From Entamoeba invadens IP1 (Eukaryota > Evosea > Mastigamoebida > Endamoebidae), in contig NW_004440121.1 of NCBI RefSeq assembly GCF_000330505.1, positions 16,067 through 80,066 on the forward strand: a stretch of DNA of 64,000 bases. The letters run 5' to 3'. Under the pieces are notes generated by a model, which made no database searches, had not been told where the DNA came from, and worked only from the letters and a program-made list of their open reading frames with translations. Each line of letters starts with the position of its first letter. Positions within the stretch are counted from its first letter, which is position 1. The translations under genes were made by a program, and so were the position numbers. Shown here piece after piece: positions 47,152 to 58,281 of the stretch.

Positions 47152-47987
47152 ATTTAGTTAAGATTACAACAATTTATAGTGATTTCAAAAAGTGTAGATT
47201 AAAATTTGATTTTGTTAAGGTGTTTAATAAATAAAATACTTATATACAACAGTTTTTTAATACAATAATTATAGTTAATATTAGGTTGTGTTATAATAAA
47301 CTTCTTTGTTTTTAAAATGTTAAATTGTTTTGGGTTAATAATATTCATATATGCCAACAGTTTTGAAGTAATAATAAGAAGAGAATTGAAATAAAAATTT
47401 CTCGTGTTGTTTTGTTCAAAAAGTACAGACAAATTTTATTTGTGTTAATTATTCTAGTCTATTTCTGTGCCACTATTAATCAATAATAAGTCAAAAAACC
47501 CAAAAACGTTTAATTTTAGGTATAAATAATTTAGAATACTTTTCCCGATTAATTAACCAAATTTAAAAAATAACCCACTTCCGAATTTCTTTTTTTAGTT
47601 TATAAACTAAACTACTATAATCTTGATTATAAAAAGTTTTAATTATAACAGTAATTACATTTCAGACATTGACAAATCAATGATTAACGCAAATTTCGAC
47701 ATCATAACCAGTTTATTTATTTCATAAATGTTACAAACATTGAAATAGATTTTTAAAAATCAAAATTGATATTAATGTTGAAAAAACATGTAAAATACAA
47801 AGTTTCAACCCAATACGGTTGTGAAAAATGAATTGAGAAAGTGTCTTTCTTAACCGTTATATTTGATTAGTTTGTAAAAGTTAAATTATATAAATTTAAA
47901 AACATCAATAAATAGATAGTTAGTTTTCTCTCTAAGTTATCAAATAGTCAAACAAACAACAAAAATAATACAAACACAAAATACATA
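47152..47987. other. AT-rich spacer
   Basis: Follows the start of the transposase relic and should hold the other end of that element; not resolved. A coding-like 38-codon open stretch with no start, containing SDIDKSMINANFDIITS, lies near 47620-47735 (plus strand). It is weak. Confidence 0.3.
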
Positions 47988-48560
47988 CTAATTAGTAATT
48001 TCTCTGGATAAAAGTGTCATCACCACACCATTATTCAAAATAATCTCTTTTGTATCTTTCTTTTCGACTTCGCAGTAATTCCAAATTGTTTGTCCAAGTC
48101 TTTTTATCATCACTTTGTCCATAACAGACCCATCAGGAAGTATAATGAATATATTCCCACCAATCCCCTCCCGATTCTCTGTGTCATACATCACAACAAA
48201 TCCATCTTCAAAAAGAATGTCTTCCAAAAGATGAATGCACTCCCGCTTCTTTTGACTTCTCACTTTTCGCAGAGCCCATTTTCCACTTGAATTCTTCTTG
48301 TTGTAACTGGACATCCGTTCTTGTGCTCGTTTGGCAAGAAAACTCTGAACATTGAACACAAAAGAATACTCGTCGTTGTCAAAAAACACCTTTTGAATCT
48401 CGATGAATTTGTTGGAGTATTTACTCGGCTTCTTGAGGTGTCCAACAACAACACGTCTATTCATTGATATGAAAGCAAGCAGAGAGCACTGAAGATATGA
48501 TAGCTGTGTTCGCTCATTTATACATTTGATATTTTCGCTAACATGTGATAATGTTTCCAT
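47988..48560 (-). CDS. Hypothetical protein, 190 aa
   Basis: Starts at the ATG at 48560 (METLSHVSENIKCINERTQL). The frame goes further upstream only through non-ATG codons and low-complexity Ile/Asn. Soluble, with a basic centre (KWALRKVRSQKKRECIH) and a C-terminal beta-rich part (FEDGFVVMYDTENR, GGNIFIILPDGSVM). The basic patch could bind nucleic acid. Codon and base composition stand out from the flanks. I recognise no family. Confidence 0.65.
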   Translation of the reverse strand: METLSHVSENIKCINERTQLSYLQCSLLAFISMNRRVVVGHLKKPSKYSNKFIEIQKVFFDNDEYSFVFNVQSFLAKRAQERMSSYNKKNSSGKWALRKVRSQKKRECIHLLEDILFEDGFVVMYDTENREGIGGNIFIILPDGSVMDKVMIKRLGQTIWNYCEVEKKDTKEIILNNGVVMTLLSREITN

Positions 48561-49786
48561 TGTTTTTGGAGATGGATAATACACATTTATATATTTATTG
48601 ATGAAGATAATAATACACAATAAACTACCCAATTGATATTCACCAAAAAAATATTTGACAATTTAAAAATAAATCTGTAATAACCATTTAATTAAACAAC
48701 TATTGGTTTTAATATTTGATTTTGATTTTTATATTTTTATTTTTGTGTTGCTGGATAACACAGGAATTATAAAAATTGAATTTATGTACTGTCTGCACAA
48801 AAACAGTCCAAACTCCGGGAAACACACCAAATGTTTAATTAAGTTTAGAATCAATTTTAATTGTTATGTGTTTCACAGTACAATTTGTCGACTTGGAGGG
48901 TTTATGTTCCAAATTGTGTTATTTTTATAATTTTTATTTTTGTTTTGAAAATTCGTTTCAAATGGAAAAACAAAAATAATATTTATGTTATTTTTTAATT
49001 TTTTATAACTATTTAAAATATAAATTATTTTAGTTACTTTATTGGTTAAAATAAAACAAATACTCTGAATAACAGAACAGTTTGTTAACAAAAATAAGAC
49101 GTTTTTATATTTATTTGAAACTAAATGAATTAAGTGTTTTGTCTGTTTGTTGGTGTGTTGTGCAATTAAACTAGTAAAATTCATGAGATCAATTCATTGT
49201 TTATGATTATTATGGTTAAATACAATTAACAATGTATTAAATACAAATAATATTACAGTCATTTAATCTAGCATTAATAAAAACTTTCTCTCTGATTTTT
49301 TTTCAAAAAATAGTTAATTTAATCATAACATATTTATAATCAATAGTTTATATATTTTCCAAATAATATTAAAAACAATATTTGGAATAATGTTTTAATT
49401 TGGAGCAAATAACCAATTTGTTAATAATATAAATAATTTATATTTGGTTTATATAATAGAAATAATGGAAAAACTATCTCAGAAGGCAGGCTTTTTCAAT
49501 AAGGCTTGTTAGAAAAACTGTAACACATAAAAATGTATTTAAAATATCAAGTTTAGTTAAACAATATGATAAATTCCATGTCATTTCAAAAAAATATGTC
49601 CCATGTTTTAAATGTTCATAAAACTAGATTCTAATTAAAATTACATGCTAAGATATTCAGTTGGCCAAATAATTTTCAGAAGGACGTATTTCCCATCAAT
49701 TACTTATTAAATTAAAAGGAAAAAGGATGGAATAAGTTCACCAAATACAACTCTAACATTTAAATCTATTTTATAATAGTTTTTAA
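48561..49786. other. AT-rich spacer
   Basis: No supported gene. A 103-codon minus-strand ORF (48873-49184) is low complexity and rich in Asn, Lys and Ile; I do not accept it as a gene. Less biased sequence around 49470-49700 might be the worn promoter region of the broken kinase gene that follows. Confidence 0.35.
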
Positions 49787-49942
49787 ATGAAAGTTTTAAA
49801 ACTATTTGCTTTACTTCTTTCAATTATTTGGTCTCTGACTTTTTTCGCCAACTGTACAACATCCTCAATTAAATCATTTTTAATAAACATCACCGAAAAT
49901 AATCATAATTTATTTGTTAATTTGAATGTGATTAATTGTTAA
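49787..49942 (+). CDS. Small ORF with signal peptide, probably the 5' end of a lost receptor
   Basis: 51 codons: MKVLKLFALLLSIIWSLTFF is a good signal peptide, then ANCTTSSIKS and two NxT/NxS glycosylation sites, ending in NVINC and a stop. The kinase receptors in this window start in the same way, and a ruined receptor-kinase domain on the same strand begins 1.3 kb downstream, beyond an inserted transposon. I therefore read this as the surviving signal-peptide region of that broken receptor. An independent secreted peptide is the alternative. Confidence 0.35.
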   Translation: MKVLKLFALLLSIIWSLTFFANCTTSSIKSFLINITENNHNLFVNLNVINC

Positions 49943-49997
49943 ATTTGATATGTTTAGTGTATAATTATTAAATAATTACACAATTATTTTTTGTATA

Positions 49998-51083
49998 CAG
50001 TGTTATTCACTGGGTTTTCGATTCCCACCATTTTCAATAATTATTAAGTCAGTTTATTAATTATTTAGTCAAAAAAATAAATTATTTCGTCACATGTTTT
50101 AATTAAACACCACCTACAATTATTAGTCCAGCATAATTAATAAATAGACCATGCAAAAAAATATTAATACCATAACAAATAATTTCAATATTATAATTTT
50201 TATATTTCATTCACAAAAATAAATAGACGCACCACAAACTTATATGTTCACGTCATTTAGAATTATTAAAGTTTTATCTGAATTATTTCACTTTCAACAA
50301 AAAAATAAAAATCAACATTAAAACTATTTCAAAGTATAATGAACCGAGCATCAGTAGATCACGTTGATCTCACAGATTCAAGTGTACGGACCGATTATAG
50401 ACAGTTAACGCCTACACCTCTACTGGGTACTCTGCTCCAATCATTTGCAATTCAACTATTCATTCCGTCTCCNNNNNNNNNNNNNNNNNNNNNNNNNNNN
50501 NNNNNNNNNNNNNNNNNNNNNNNNNNNNNNNNNNNNNNNNNNNNNNNNNNNNNNNNNNNNNNNNNNNNNNNNCGTCTCCAATACAACCAAATCCAAGATG
50601 AAGACCGAAGAAATTTGGGCCAGAACATCCAGAATACTAAAAGCACCAATACACCAAAATTGGTTTGAAGCTCAAGCAACTGTTTGTTGAAGAGTTCGGA
50701 AAGAAACCTGACCAGAAACATGAAGATTTTTAACAGACTTTTGGAATACCTATTCATTGCGCTGCTTTGCTGACAAAGTTGATGAAAGTGGGAAGTATAT
50801 ATCCTTTGAACCATTAAAACCGCAAAAACCGCATTACTCATTTCATTCACATTGTTAAACAGCATTTCAAAATAATTACACGAAATTAATGCGACAATGC
50901 AAAGATGTAGAAATGAAGTTTGGAGAAAGGTGTATGCTCAAGATAATCTTTAAATTAATTTCATTGTAATATTTTTTATAACATTTTATAAAGAAATAAT
51001 TTATTTTTTTGACTAAATAATTAATAAACTGACTTAATAATTATTAAAAATGGTGGGAATTGAAAACCCAGTGAATAACACTG
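49998..51083. mobile_element. TA-flanked transposon with long inverted repeats, contains a gap
   Basis: The ends are inverted repeats of about 90 bp with a handful of differences, starting CAGTGTTATTCACTGGGTTT, flanked by TA (49996-49997 and 51084-51085). Inside, around 50339-50870, is mixed-composition sequence with broken coding stretches, for example KQLFVEEFGKKPDQKHEDF in one frame, which may be remains of a transposase or a captured gene; I cannot name it. A 100-N gap at 50473-50572 lies within it. CGTCTCC is present on both edges of that gap, so the contigs may overlap there. Confidence 0.85.
50473..50572. other. Assembly gap of 100 N inside the transposon
   Basis: Placeholder Ns. The seven bases CGTCTCC stand directly on both sides, as expected if two contigs overlap and no sequence is missing. 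Confidence 1.
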
Positions 51084-51239
51084 TAATTTAAAATTTTAAA
51101 GGACAAATAAACAAAGTAATACAAAAGTCGTACTAAGGTTTAGACCAGAATTATGGTTTCGACAAATAATTAATAATTTTTATAATACTGTAAAAACTGA
51201 ATATAAAAAGTTATATTTGGACCATTTTAAAAATAAAAA

Positions 51240-51811
51240 ACTTGTTCATTATTATCCAATTGGTATTTGAGTAGAAAGAAAAAACCTTAGCTCCACATGT
51301 GCAAATTAACTTTTTGATTGATGGAGCTAAAGCAATTTTTTACTTATATGAAAATGGGATAATACACAGAGACACAAAGCCAGACATTAATTGATATTTC
51401 ATATAAAAAGTGATGTCGAGAGTAATGCAAAATTGACTGAATTTAAAATGAGTCGAAATATTAATATGCTGATGATCAATATAACATTAACTAGAGGCGT
51501 ACATAGCCAAAACATATGGCGCCCGAAGATTGAAAAAATGAACACAACAAAAAACCATCAATTATATACTTTTTGATATCACGACATATGAGTGTTTTGG
51601 GTGGTGTAATGCATACTTCAAAACACAATTCGGGTTTCCATGGAAGATCACAGAATTTGTCACTGCTTGGAAAAGTCTTGAATGGCAAAATTATTTTTCA
51701 GATGATAGATATAAACTCGTAGATTAATATTGGAAACAAAAAGGAGGCGAAAGATTATATAAGAATGAGGCAGTTGAACAATTAGTCAAGTTATTAAATA
51801 ATTGTAATTAA
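51240..51811 (+). pseudogene. Ruined receptor-kinase domain (third TMK copy)
   Basis: Conceptual translation in changing frames gives pieces that line up in order with the kinase domains of the two receptors in this window: LVHYYPIGI (for IVHFYGAVF), AIFYLYENGIIHRDTKPD (catalytic HRDIKPDN with I to T), KMSRNINMLMINITLTRG (after DFGSSRNVNMLMTNMTFTKG), WGCNAYFKTQFGFPWKITEF-like sequence and a C-terminal EAVEQLVKLLNN. It has several frameshifts and stops, and the DFG and APE motifs are lost. Membrane and Cys-rich parts are missing, apparently replaced by the transposon just upstream. Confidence 0.85.
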
Positions 51812-54800
51812 TTTGTTGTTTTGTTGTTTGTAATTAAATAAAAAATATAGACAATAAGTACGATATTTTAAATACTGTTATAATTAAAAATGAATAATAT
51901 TTTAAACAAATATTTGATTAAACCATTGTATAAACAATGGATTGATTAAAATTTTAATATCATTCCAAATATTTTTTAGATTAAGTTCGAGTAATAAAAA
52001 ACTTCAGTCTAAATATTTCTGTTTTTGAATCAACAATAATTATTTCTAATCACTCATTTACACAAGAAATCGTGGTAATATCAGTCACAATGATTGTTTG
52101 AGCTACAACAAACATCTTTAACACAAAGTATCGTTATTTATTAAATACAAACAACTTAAATAGTATTGTTGATGTAATCTAAATAGGGTATTTCGTCATC
52201 ATTAATTATTTCAACAAACTTATCCAAAAATGTGCAATGTGTTTTTAATGTTTCAAAAACGATGTCATGAAACACATATTTATTGTTGATAAATTGAAAT
52301 TTGTTTCAATTTGAGATGTTTAATAATTTGATTTCACATTTTGAAAATAGAATTAAATGATTTGATGATGTGTTGTTGAATTTTAACTGTTGTTTGGTTA
52401 TAGTTTTAAAAATTTAATTTTATTTAAAGATAGTAAAAGTACTCTGTGTGTGGTCTGTAAATATTTTCTATGTTTTCCTATATATAATTTCAAATGTTCA
52501 TTTGATACAATTTGATTGCTAAACAAATTCAAATCTATCATTTTTTTCAGATGTGAATATTTTATTTTAAATTGTAGTTGTGATTTAAAAAAACAAATTA
52601 TTTTCATAACAACTCTCTTACGTTCTCACATTTTTGAACGTTATACATTTTTATTAATTAATAACTTGACAACTATTGTGAATTTAAAATAAATTTGGTT
52701 GATTGCATCATCAGTAACATTTAAATAAAAACTGCTTAAATTATAATTGTGTCATTTTTGTCATCAGATTTCTACACAACAACCTCAAAATACATCAACA
52801 TAGATAAACAGTATTCATTAAGGTTTCAATTAAATCAAATACTTTTTATTTGATTATTATGATTATATTTCTGTCGACCTGACTACTATAATAAAATGTA
52901 TGATTGTTAGATTTTTTATTAATTTTAGAATAAAAAGTTTATAGTTTATAAACAATTATAATTTGTCTATACGTTTATTACTTACTATATAATCAATTAT
53001 AAGCTATTTTATTTTTATAAAACAAATTTTACAAATAAAAAACGATGAACTAACAATGTAATCGATCAATTATATCCCAGCGACTTCTTCTTCATTTCTT
53101 CTTCAATCTTCATTTTATTTCCTTTGTGTCTTTCTCTGTATCATATTTATAATATAAATATTATAAATATAAGCGCTCACACCTCTGTGATTTGTTGGGT
53201 AGACTGTTATTTGTGCCGTATAAGCCCTATTTATTTGTTTTATTGATTTTTTATATTCAGTCTAACTTCATTTAAACAACAAAGAGGGACTCCTTTATTA
53301 TTATAAAAGAGTCACAATGGCAATGGCTATTTGACAGGGATATATTGTCCAATTACATTGCTTGCCGACTATGTACAAGCCGGCGTCTATATGGATGATC
53401 ACTTTCTGTATGGTTAATACTTTAAATGTTAAAACAAACAGAAACAACCTGTGTGCAATAATAATGATGTTTTGTAACCAAATGGGCAAGGGCGCATTGT
53501 TTTCGTTTGGTGTTGATTAAAGAGAGTGTATATGTTAATAATAATACTGTTAATTGTACATTAATGACGCCTTAGTTGTTGGTTGTATTTGTTTATATAT
53601 AATAAACATACAGAGAATTACAAGCTTTGAATGTATGCTTGCAATTATAGACACATTTTATTTGGTTAATACAGCATATTCGTTTTCGATATATAATACA
53701 TATTTACTTCAAGTAGCCATGTTAATCAATGTGTTTAAATATCAAATTCTTGCTTTATGTACTGTTTAATTTTCTATTTTTAAATTTCTTATTTATCATC
53801 TACCAAAAATACGGTATTCTATTAATACAATGTCGGAATACAAGCTAATTGGATCTTTGTATGCTATCTCTAGACTTTTGGTTCTTTCAATTGTATTCTA
53901 ATATATGTTAATGGTTTTTTTATTGTTTTCAAAATAATATCACACAAATAATAAATAAAAATATAGTGGTTTATGCTTCTATTCAAAAAATCGAAACAAT
54001 GCCACCACATCTCCATTTTTTGTTATCTAATTGTTTGGATCGTGATTTTATTTGAATATTAAAATCAAAGCATTTAAAATTAAAATAGAGGTATTTTGTC
54101 AAAAATAAAAATACCCTTTATTTTATTTTTAAAATAAACGGTTTTGTTTTTAAAAATATATATTCCAATGTTTAATTGATGTCGTTGTTGCAATTGGATG
54201 TGATATTTTAGCGATTTTAAAATATTTATAAAAATTAATTATATTTACTATTATATTATTATTTATATTTTTACTTATATTTACTATTAAAAGCTATTTT
54301 TACTTATTTTTAAATATAAAATATTTTCTTTTTGTTTTTCAGTGTTTTTACATCTAAAGTAACTGTTATTTGAAAAGTCAAAAAAATAAACATTTTTCAA
54401 TCAAAAAAAACAACAAAATATTGGTTTTCATTCAAATCCAACTATTTCATTATTCCAAAAATACAATTTAACAAGTTTAACAAAATTATTCTAATTATTA
54501 TAATTATTTGAATCAAAATACAATAATTTTTGTTGTAAAATTAAATTATACTAACAACAACACTTATCATTGATATGATTGTAATTTCAATATTTATAAC
54601 ATACGAAAAATACAACAAAAAATTCAAGACTTATTTTATTTTTAAACTCAACAACATGGATCAATTATTTGTCGAATTAATTTTATTTTTAAAATAATTT
54701 GACAAACAAATCAAAAACTGGGTGGTTGAATATCATTTAAAATTATTTTTTATTTGGTTTTTTATGATTTTTTAAAAAATGTGCCTTCTTTTCGTTTTTG

Positions 54801-55004
54801 TTTTTTTTCTTTACAATTGTTCTTTGTGTCTTTACAAATTGATTTAATTAAGTTTGAAACTTTAAAAAAGTTATTAAAATTATCAATTAATTCTTGTTTT
54901 CGAATGTGAATTGATTTTTGTTTAAAAATAACAAATAATTACATAATTTTTCATTGGTATCTTGACAACTATCAAATAAAAATGATTGTAAATAACAATC
55001 ATTT
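51812..55004. other. Long AT-rich stretch with a few short signals
   Basis: No complete gene. On the minus strand 53066-53140 is a 24-codon open stretch, RERHKGNKMKIEEEMKKKSL, ending in TGA and preceded by a CAG that could be a splice acceptor; it looks like a last exon. Around 53285-53400 the composition is more balanced and includes stems such as GACTCCTTT/AAAAGAGTC and GGCAATG/CATTGCT, so a small RNA is possible. The remainder is A+T filler. Confidence 0.35.
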
Positions 55005-55805
55005 TTATTTCTCGACACTTTTGGAAGTGTCGTCTTCGAACCTCTCATACCCATCGAGAACATTGACATCTTAGATATCTACGCCCTCTCCTTCTGGGGC
55101 AATGAACGACAAAGAAAACCCATCATCATCAATCCACCACATGAACAGAACGTCCCTAAGTGACCAAACTTGAACGGGAATGGTTCGGAAATAGCTGTTC
55201 CGATCATAAGAACAACAAACAAACTGCTGTCCCAGCAAATCCAAACAACCGTAATGGCTTTCTTCCAATCCGATCGACTAATAAGAAACTGACTATGAAG
55301 CCAGGGAATGCTATTGAGACTAATATCAAATTTTTAATTGCAGTGGAAATCAGGCCTTGCCGGTGATCACTGTCCGTGTCTTTCGGTCCAAATCCAATGA
55401 ATTGTAGTACCGTGGAATTAAACATCGAGTTGCCATAGAACGCAATATCAACGAAGAACCAACAACCAGCGGTCCCAAATAAGTAATACCAATTCTTCTT
55501 AATCAGTTGTTTTTCCTCACTTTTTGTTGTTTTTGCAACTACTTTCTTTTTTGGCATTCGCATTATTATTCTGTGATATAAAATAAGGATACATGGGACT
55601 GCACCAAGTGCTAAAACGACTCTCCAAACTAAATCCAAGTAAAGTGGTGTTACCAACAAAATGAGGACTATAGTCGGCTTCAAAATATTTCAGATACCCT
55701 GCATAGAGTGAAAAAATGATAACTAATTTTCTTTCTCTGTTATTGGGTTTGGCATCTTCGGAGGCTATGGAGGAGGACAGGGGGTACTCCCCACCTATAC
55801 TGTTA
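55005..55805 (-). pseudogene. Major facilitator transporter fragment, phosphate-permease-like
   Basis: Pieces in three frames make up the middle and end of a major facilitator protein. The first segment, IGGEYPLSSSIASE, resembles the conserved helix-4 motif of proton:phosphate symporters. After a frameshift near 55684 come LDLVWRVVLALGAVPCILI, a cytosolic basic loop (MPKKKVVAKTTKSEEK), WYYLFGTAGCWFFVDIAFYG and DRIGRKPLRLFGFAG, the family's DRxGRK loop. Another shift near 55210 leads to a last stretch ending in GEGVDI, a stop, and a short tail ending at 55005. The first helices are missing, so this is a 5'-truncated, doubly shifted pseudogene. Confidence 0.75.
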
Positions 55806-56118
55806 TAAAAAAATAAATTGTCGTTTGTATTCAACAACTGGTAAAATGTTTTTGTTGTTTGGAAAATGTCTTTATTTTGTGGTAAAATAAATTCTATTGA
55901 ACATATTCTGAAGTTGTTTTAAACTTTACTGCTTTTGTTAAACAAATTTTTAAACATGATTTTAATTTGATTCTAAATTTTTGAACAATTAATCGTGAAT
56001 TTATTTTTATTTAATTATTTATTTATTTATCAGAATCTCAATGTTGACAACTTATAAATTTTTAGAATGCTTTATGTTGTGTTTAAAATTCAAAAAACAA
56101 AATTAGAAACAAAAAGTT
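55806..56118. other. Spacer between the transporter relic and actin
   Basis: AT-rich. It holds the 3' untranslated region of actin on its right edge. No trace of the missing transporter N-terminus is seen. Confidence 0.4.
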
Positions 56119-57255
56119 TTAGAAGCACTTTCTGTGGACGATGGCTGGTCCAGACTCGTCGTACTCTTCCTTGGTGATCCACATGTTCTGGAAAGTGGAC
56201 AATGAAGCAAGAATTGAGCCTCCAATCCAGACAGAGTACTTTCTCTCTGGTGGTGCAATGACCTTGATCTTCATTGTTGGTGGTGCAAGAGCAACCATCT
56301 CCTTCTCAAGTCTGTCGTTGATGCCTGGGTACATAGATGTTCCACCAGACAAGACGATGTTTCCGTACAAGTCCTTTCTGATATCGACATCGCACTTCAT
56401 GATTGAGTTGTAAGTAGTCTCGTGGATACCTGATGCTTCCATACCAAGGAATGATGGCTGGAAGAGTGCTTCTGGGCATCTGAATCTTTCGTTGCCGATG
56501 GTGATGACTTGACCATCTGGAAGTTCGTACGACTTCTCGAGTTCTGATGATGAGGCAGCCTTTTGCATTTCTTCGTTGAAGTCGAGAGCAACGTAACAGA
56601 GCTTCTCCTTGATGTCTCTGACAATTTCTCTTTCAGCAGTTGTGGTGAATGAATATCCTCTTTCAGTCAAGATCTTCATGAGGTAGTCTGTGAGATCACG
56701 ACCAGCAAGATCAATTCTGAGGATTGCGTGTGGGAGTGAGAATCCTTCATAAATTGGGACGCAGTGAGAGACACCGTCACCAGAATCCATGACAATACCA
56801 GTCGTTCTACCAGAGGCGTACAATGAAAGGACAGCCTGAATTCCAACGTACATAGCTGGGACGTTGAAAGTCTCGAACATGATTTGTGTCATCTTTTCTC
56901 TGTTAGCCTTTGGGTTCATTGGGGCTTCAGTCAAGAGGACTGGGTGCTCTTCTGGTGCAATTCTGAGCTCGTTGTAGAAAGTGTGGTGCCAGATCTTCTC
57001 CATGTCGTCCCAGTTGTTGACAATACCGTGCTCAATTGGGTATTTCAAAGTCAAGATACCTCTCTTTGATTGTGCTTCATCTCCAACATAGGTGTCCTTG
57101 TTGCCCATACCAGCCATGACTGAGACTTGTTTTGGTCTGCCAACAATTGATGGGAAGACAGCTCGTGGTGCGTCATCACCAGCAAAACCGGCCTTGCACA
57201 TACCAGATCCATTATCTACAACAAGTGCTTGTACTTCAGCTCCTTCTTCTCCCAT
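56119..57255 (-). CDS. Actin
   Basis: 378 residues from [20 protein letters not shown] to the conserved end IVHRKCF. The start at 57255 is the ATG matching other Entamoeba actins; the extension upstream lacks an ATG. Phosphate-1 loop [17 protein letters not shown], phosphate-2 [10 protein letters not shown] and the adenosine region [11 protein letters not shown] are intact. It builds microfilaments needed for motility, phagocytosis and division. Some positions differ from the usual highly conserved amoebic actin ([42 protein letters not shown]), so it may be a minor isoform. The sequence is markedly GC-richer than its flanks and intronless. A TATA-like box lies 30 bases upstream. Confidence 0.97.
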   Translation of the reverse strand: MGEEGAEVQALVVDNGSGMCKAGFAGDDAPRAVFPSIVGRPKQVSVMAGMGNKDTYVGDEAQSKRGILTLKYPIEHGIVNNWDDMEKIWHHTFYNELRIAPEEHPVLLTEAPMNPKANREKMTQIMFETFNVPAMYVGIQAVLSLYASGRTTGIVMDSGDGVSHCVPIYEGFSLPHAILRIDLAGRDLTDYLMKILTERGYSFTTTAEREIVRDIKEKLCYVALDFNEEMQKAASSSELEKSYELPDGQVITIGNERFRCPEALFQPSFLGMEASGIHETTYNSIMKCDVDIRKDLYGNIVLSGGTSMYPGINDRLEKEMVALAPPTMKIKVIAPPERKYSVWIGGSILASLSTFQNMWITKEEYDESGPAIVHRKCF

Positions 57256-57284
57256 TTGAATGTCTTCTTCTTTCAAGTTTGTTG

Positions 57285-57294
57285 CTTATATATC
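57285..57294 (-). promoter_or_regulatory. TATA-like box of actin
   Basis: GATATATAAG on the minus strand, about 30 bases before the actin ATG, matching the ATATAAG core before the Cys-rich gene at 45377. The short spacing fits Entamoeba promoters. Confidence 0.5.
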
Positions 57295-57459
57295 AATTGG
57301 TTAAAGTTTTTGGTTGAAGATATCGTTAGGCAGTTCTTTCAGTTCGCCTCACTCTTTGGTGTTTTTATTTGTTTTCCTTTTCATATTCCAAGTAAACAAT
57401 CTATATTTAAATCATTTAAAAATTGTTCAAAAATAATATAAAACAAAAGTGTATAAAAT

Positions 57460-57540
57460 GCAAGAGGTGGGGTTCGAACCCACGCCTTCGAAAAGACTCG
57501 TACCTGAAACGAGCGCCTTGGACCACTCGGCCACTCTTGC
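57460..57540 (-). tRNA. tRNA-Leu (anticodon CAG)
   Basis: An 81-base class II tRNA: acceptor GCAAGAG with CTCTTGC, D arm TGGCCGAGTGGTC, anticodon stem CTCGT/ACGAG with loop TTCAGGT (anticodon CAG), a long variable arm, and T arm GTGGG-TTCGAAC-CCCAC. No intron. A TTTT lies a few bases after the 3' end. The Polinton-like element was inserted 26 bases upstream of its 5' end. Confidence 0.97.
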
Positions 57541-57566
57541 TATACTTTAATTTATTTTTAAATATA

Positions 57567-57708
57567 GTAGTATATAAATCGTGCCGATTTAGGGGGACTA
57601 CGTCCCCGCCTAAATATTCACAATTTCATCGCTTCGCTCCGTTATTTAGATTTAAATATTTTAGGGTTATTATTTAAAAGTGATAATTTAATTTTTTGTA
57701 AGTCTAAA
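57567..57708. repeat. Left terminal inverted repeat of the Polinton-like element
   Basis: Matches the right end with scattered differences and one 15-base insertion. Includes a strong hairpin, ATTTAGG-GGGAC-TAC-GTCCC-CG-CCTAAAT, at about 57586-57616. It ends at the start codon of the 121-residue gene, so the repeat itself must carry that promoter. Confidence 0.85.
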
Positions 57709-58074
57709 ATGACAACTACCATTGAACGAATTATTAAAGCTATTAAAAAGAAATGTGTTCATATTACAGAATTAAATAATCACGAAGTTGATTTATACTA
57801 TAGAGTTGAATTTAAAGAGTTATTTCAAATTAAGGACGACACTGTCAAATTAATCAAACCTAGAGTTAGTAAATATAGTGACGATTGGGTTAGATATAGT
57901 ATCAAAGATAATAATCATAAAGGAATGACATTTAGTAATAAACCACTAAGAAAATATCATGAAAATATTAATTCTACCTTTCATGTTAAAGAGAAACTTA
58001 TCCCGAAGGTTGATGAATTTAAATCAGAAATTGAATGTGAAGATTTTGATGAATTTATAAGTCAATTTGTATAA
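57709..58074 (+). CDS. Unknown 121-aa protein of the Polinton-like element
   Basis: Intact small protein starting MTTTIERIIKAIKKKCVHIT, basic in the first half and acidic at the end (ECEDFDEFISQF). No Cys/His cluster, signal peptide or membrane segment. Its start lies 142 bases from the element end, mirroring the start of the opposite gene (141 bases). It is the only undamaged gene of the element. I recognise no homologue. By position it could be a DNA-binding or terminal-protein-like factor, but nothing in the sequence proves that. Confidence 0.65.
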   Translation: MTTTIERIIKAIKKKCVHITELNNHEVDLYYRVEFKELFQIKDDTVKLIKPRVSKYSDDWVRYSIKDNNHKGMTFSNKPLRKYHENINSTFHVKEKLIPKVDEFKSEIECEDFDEFISQFV

Positions 58075-58281
58075 ACTCTCATATTATATTAAATATTTTA
58101 AGTATTTCTCAGATGTTATCAGATGTTGTCATACTTTATAAGATTATTTCAAATTAATTATTTTTAATTTTTATTTTTATAAAATAATCTCAAATGATTT
58201 CAAACCAAAAAATAAGACTAATATATGCTGGGAACATATAAAAGTCTATAAAATAATTGGTTACGAATAAGTTGTCTTCAT

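Noticed and set aside
45890..47470. Complete Tc1 element with inverted repeats around the transposase relic
   Set aside because: I compared both flanks and found no convincing matching ends; only a TTTTTTAGGAAGTGTACA stretch on one side.
48873..49184. 103-codon minus-strand ORF
   Set aside because: Asn/Lys/Ile-rich low complexity without domain or signal peptide.
56141..57317. ORFs antisense to actin
   Set aside because: Shadows of the actin gene.
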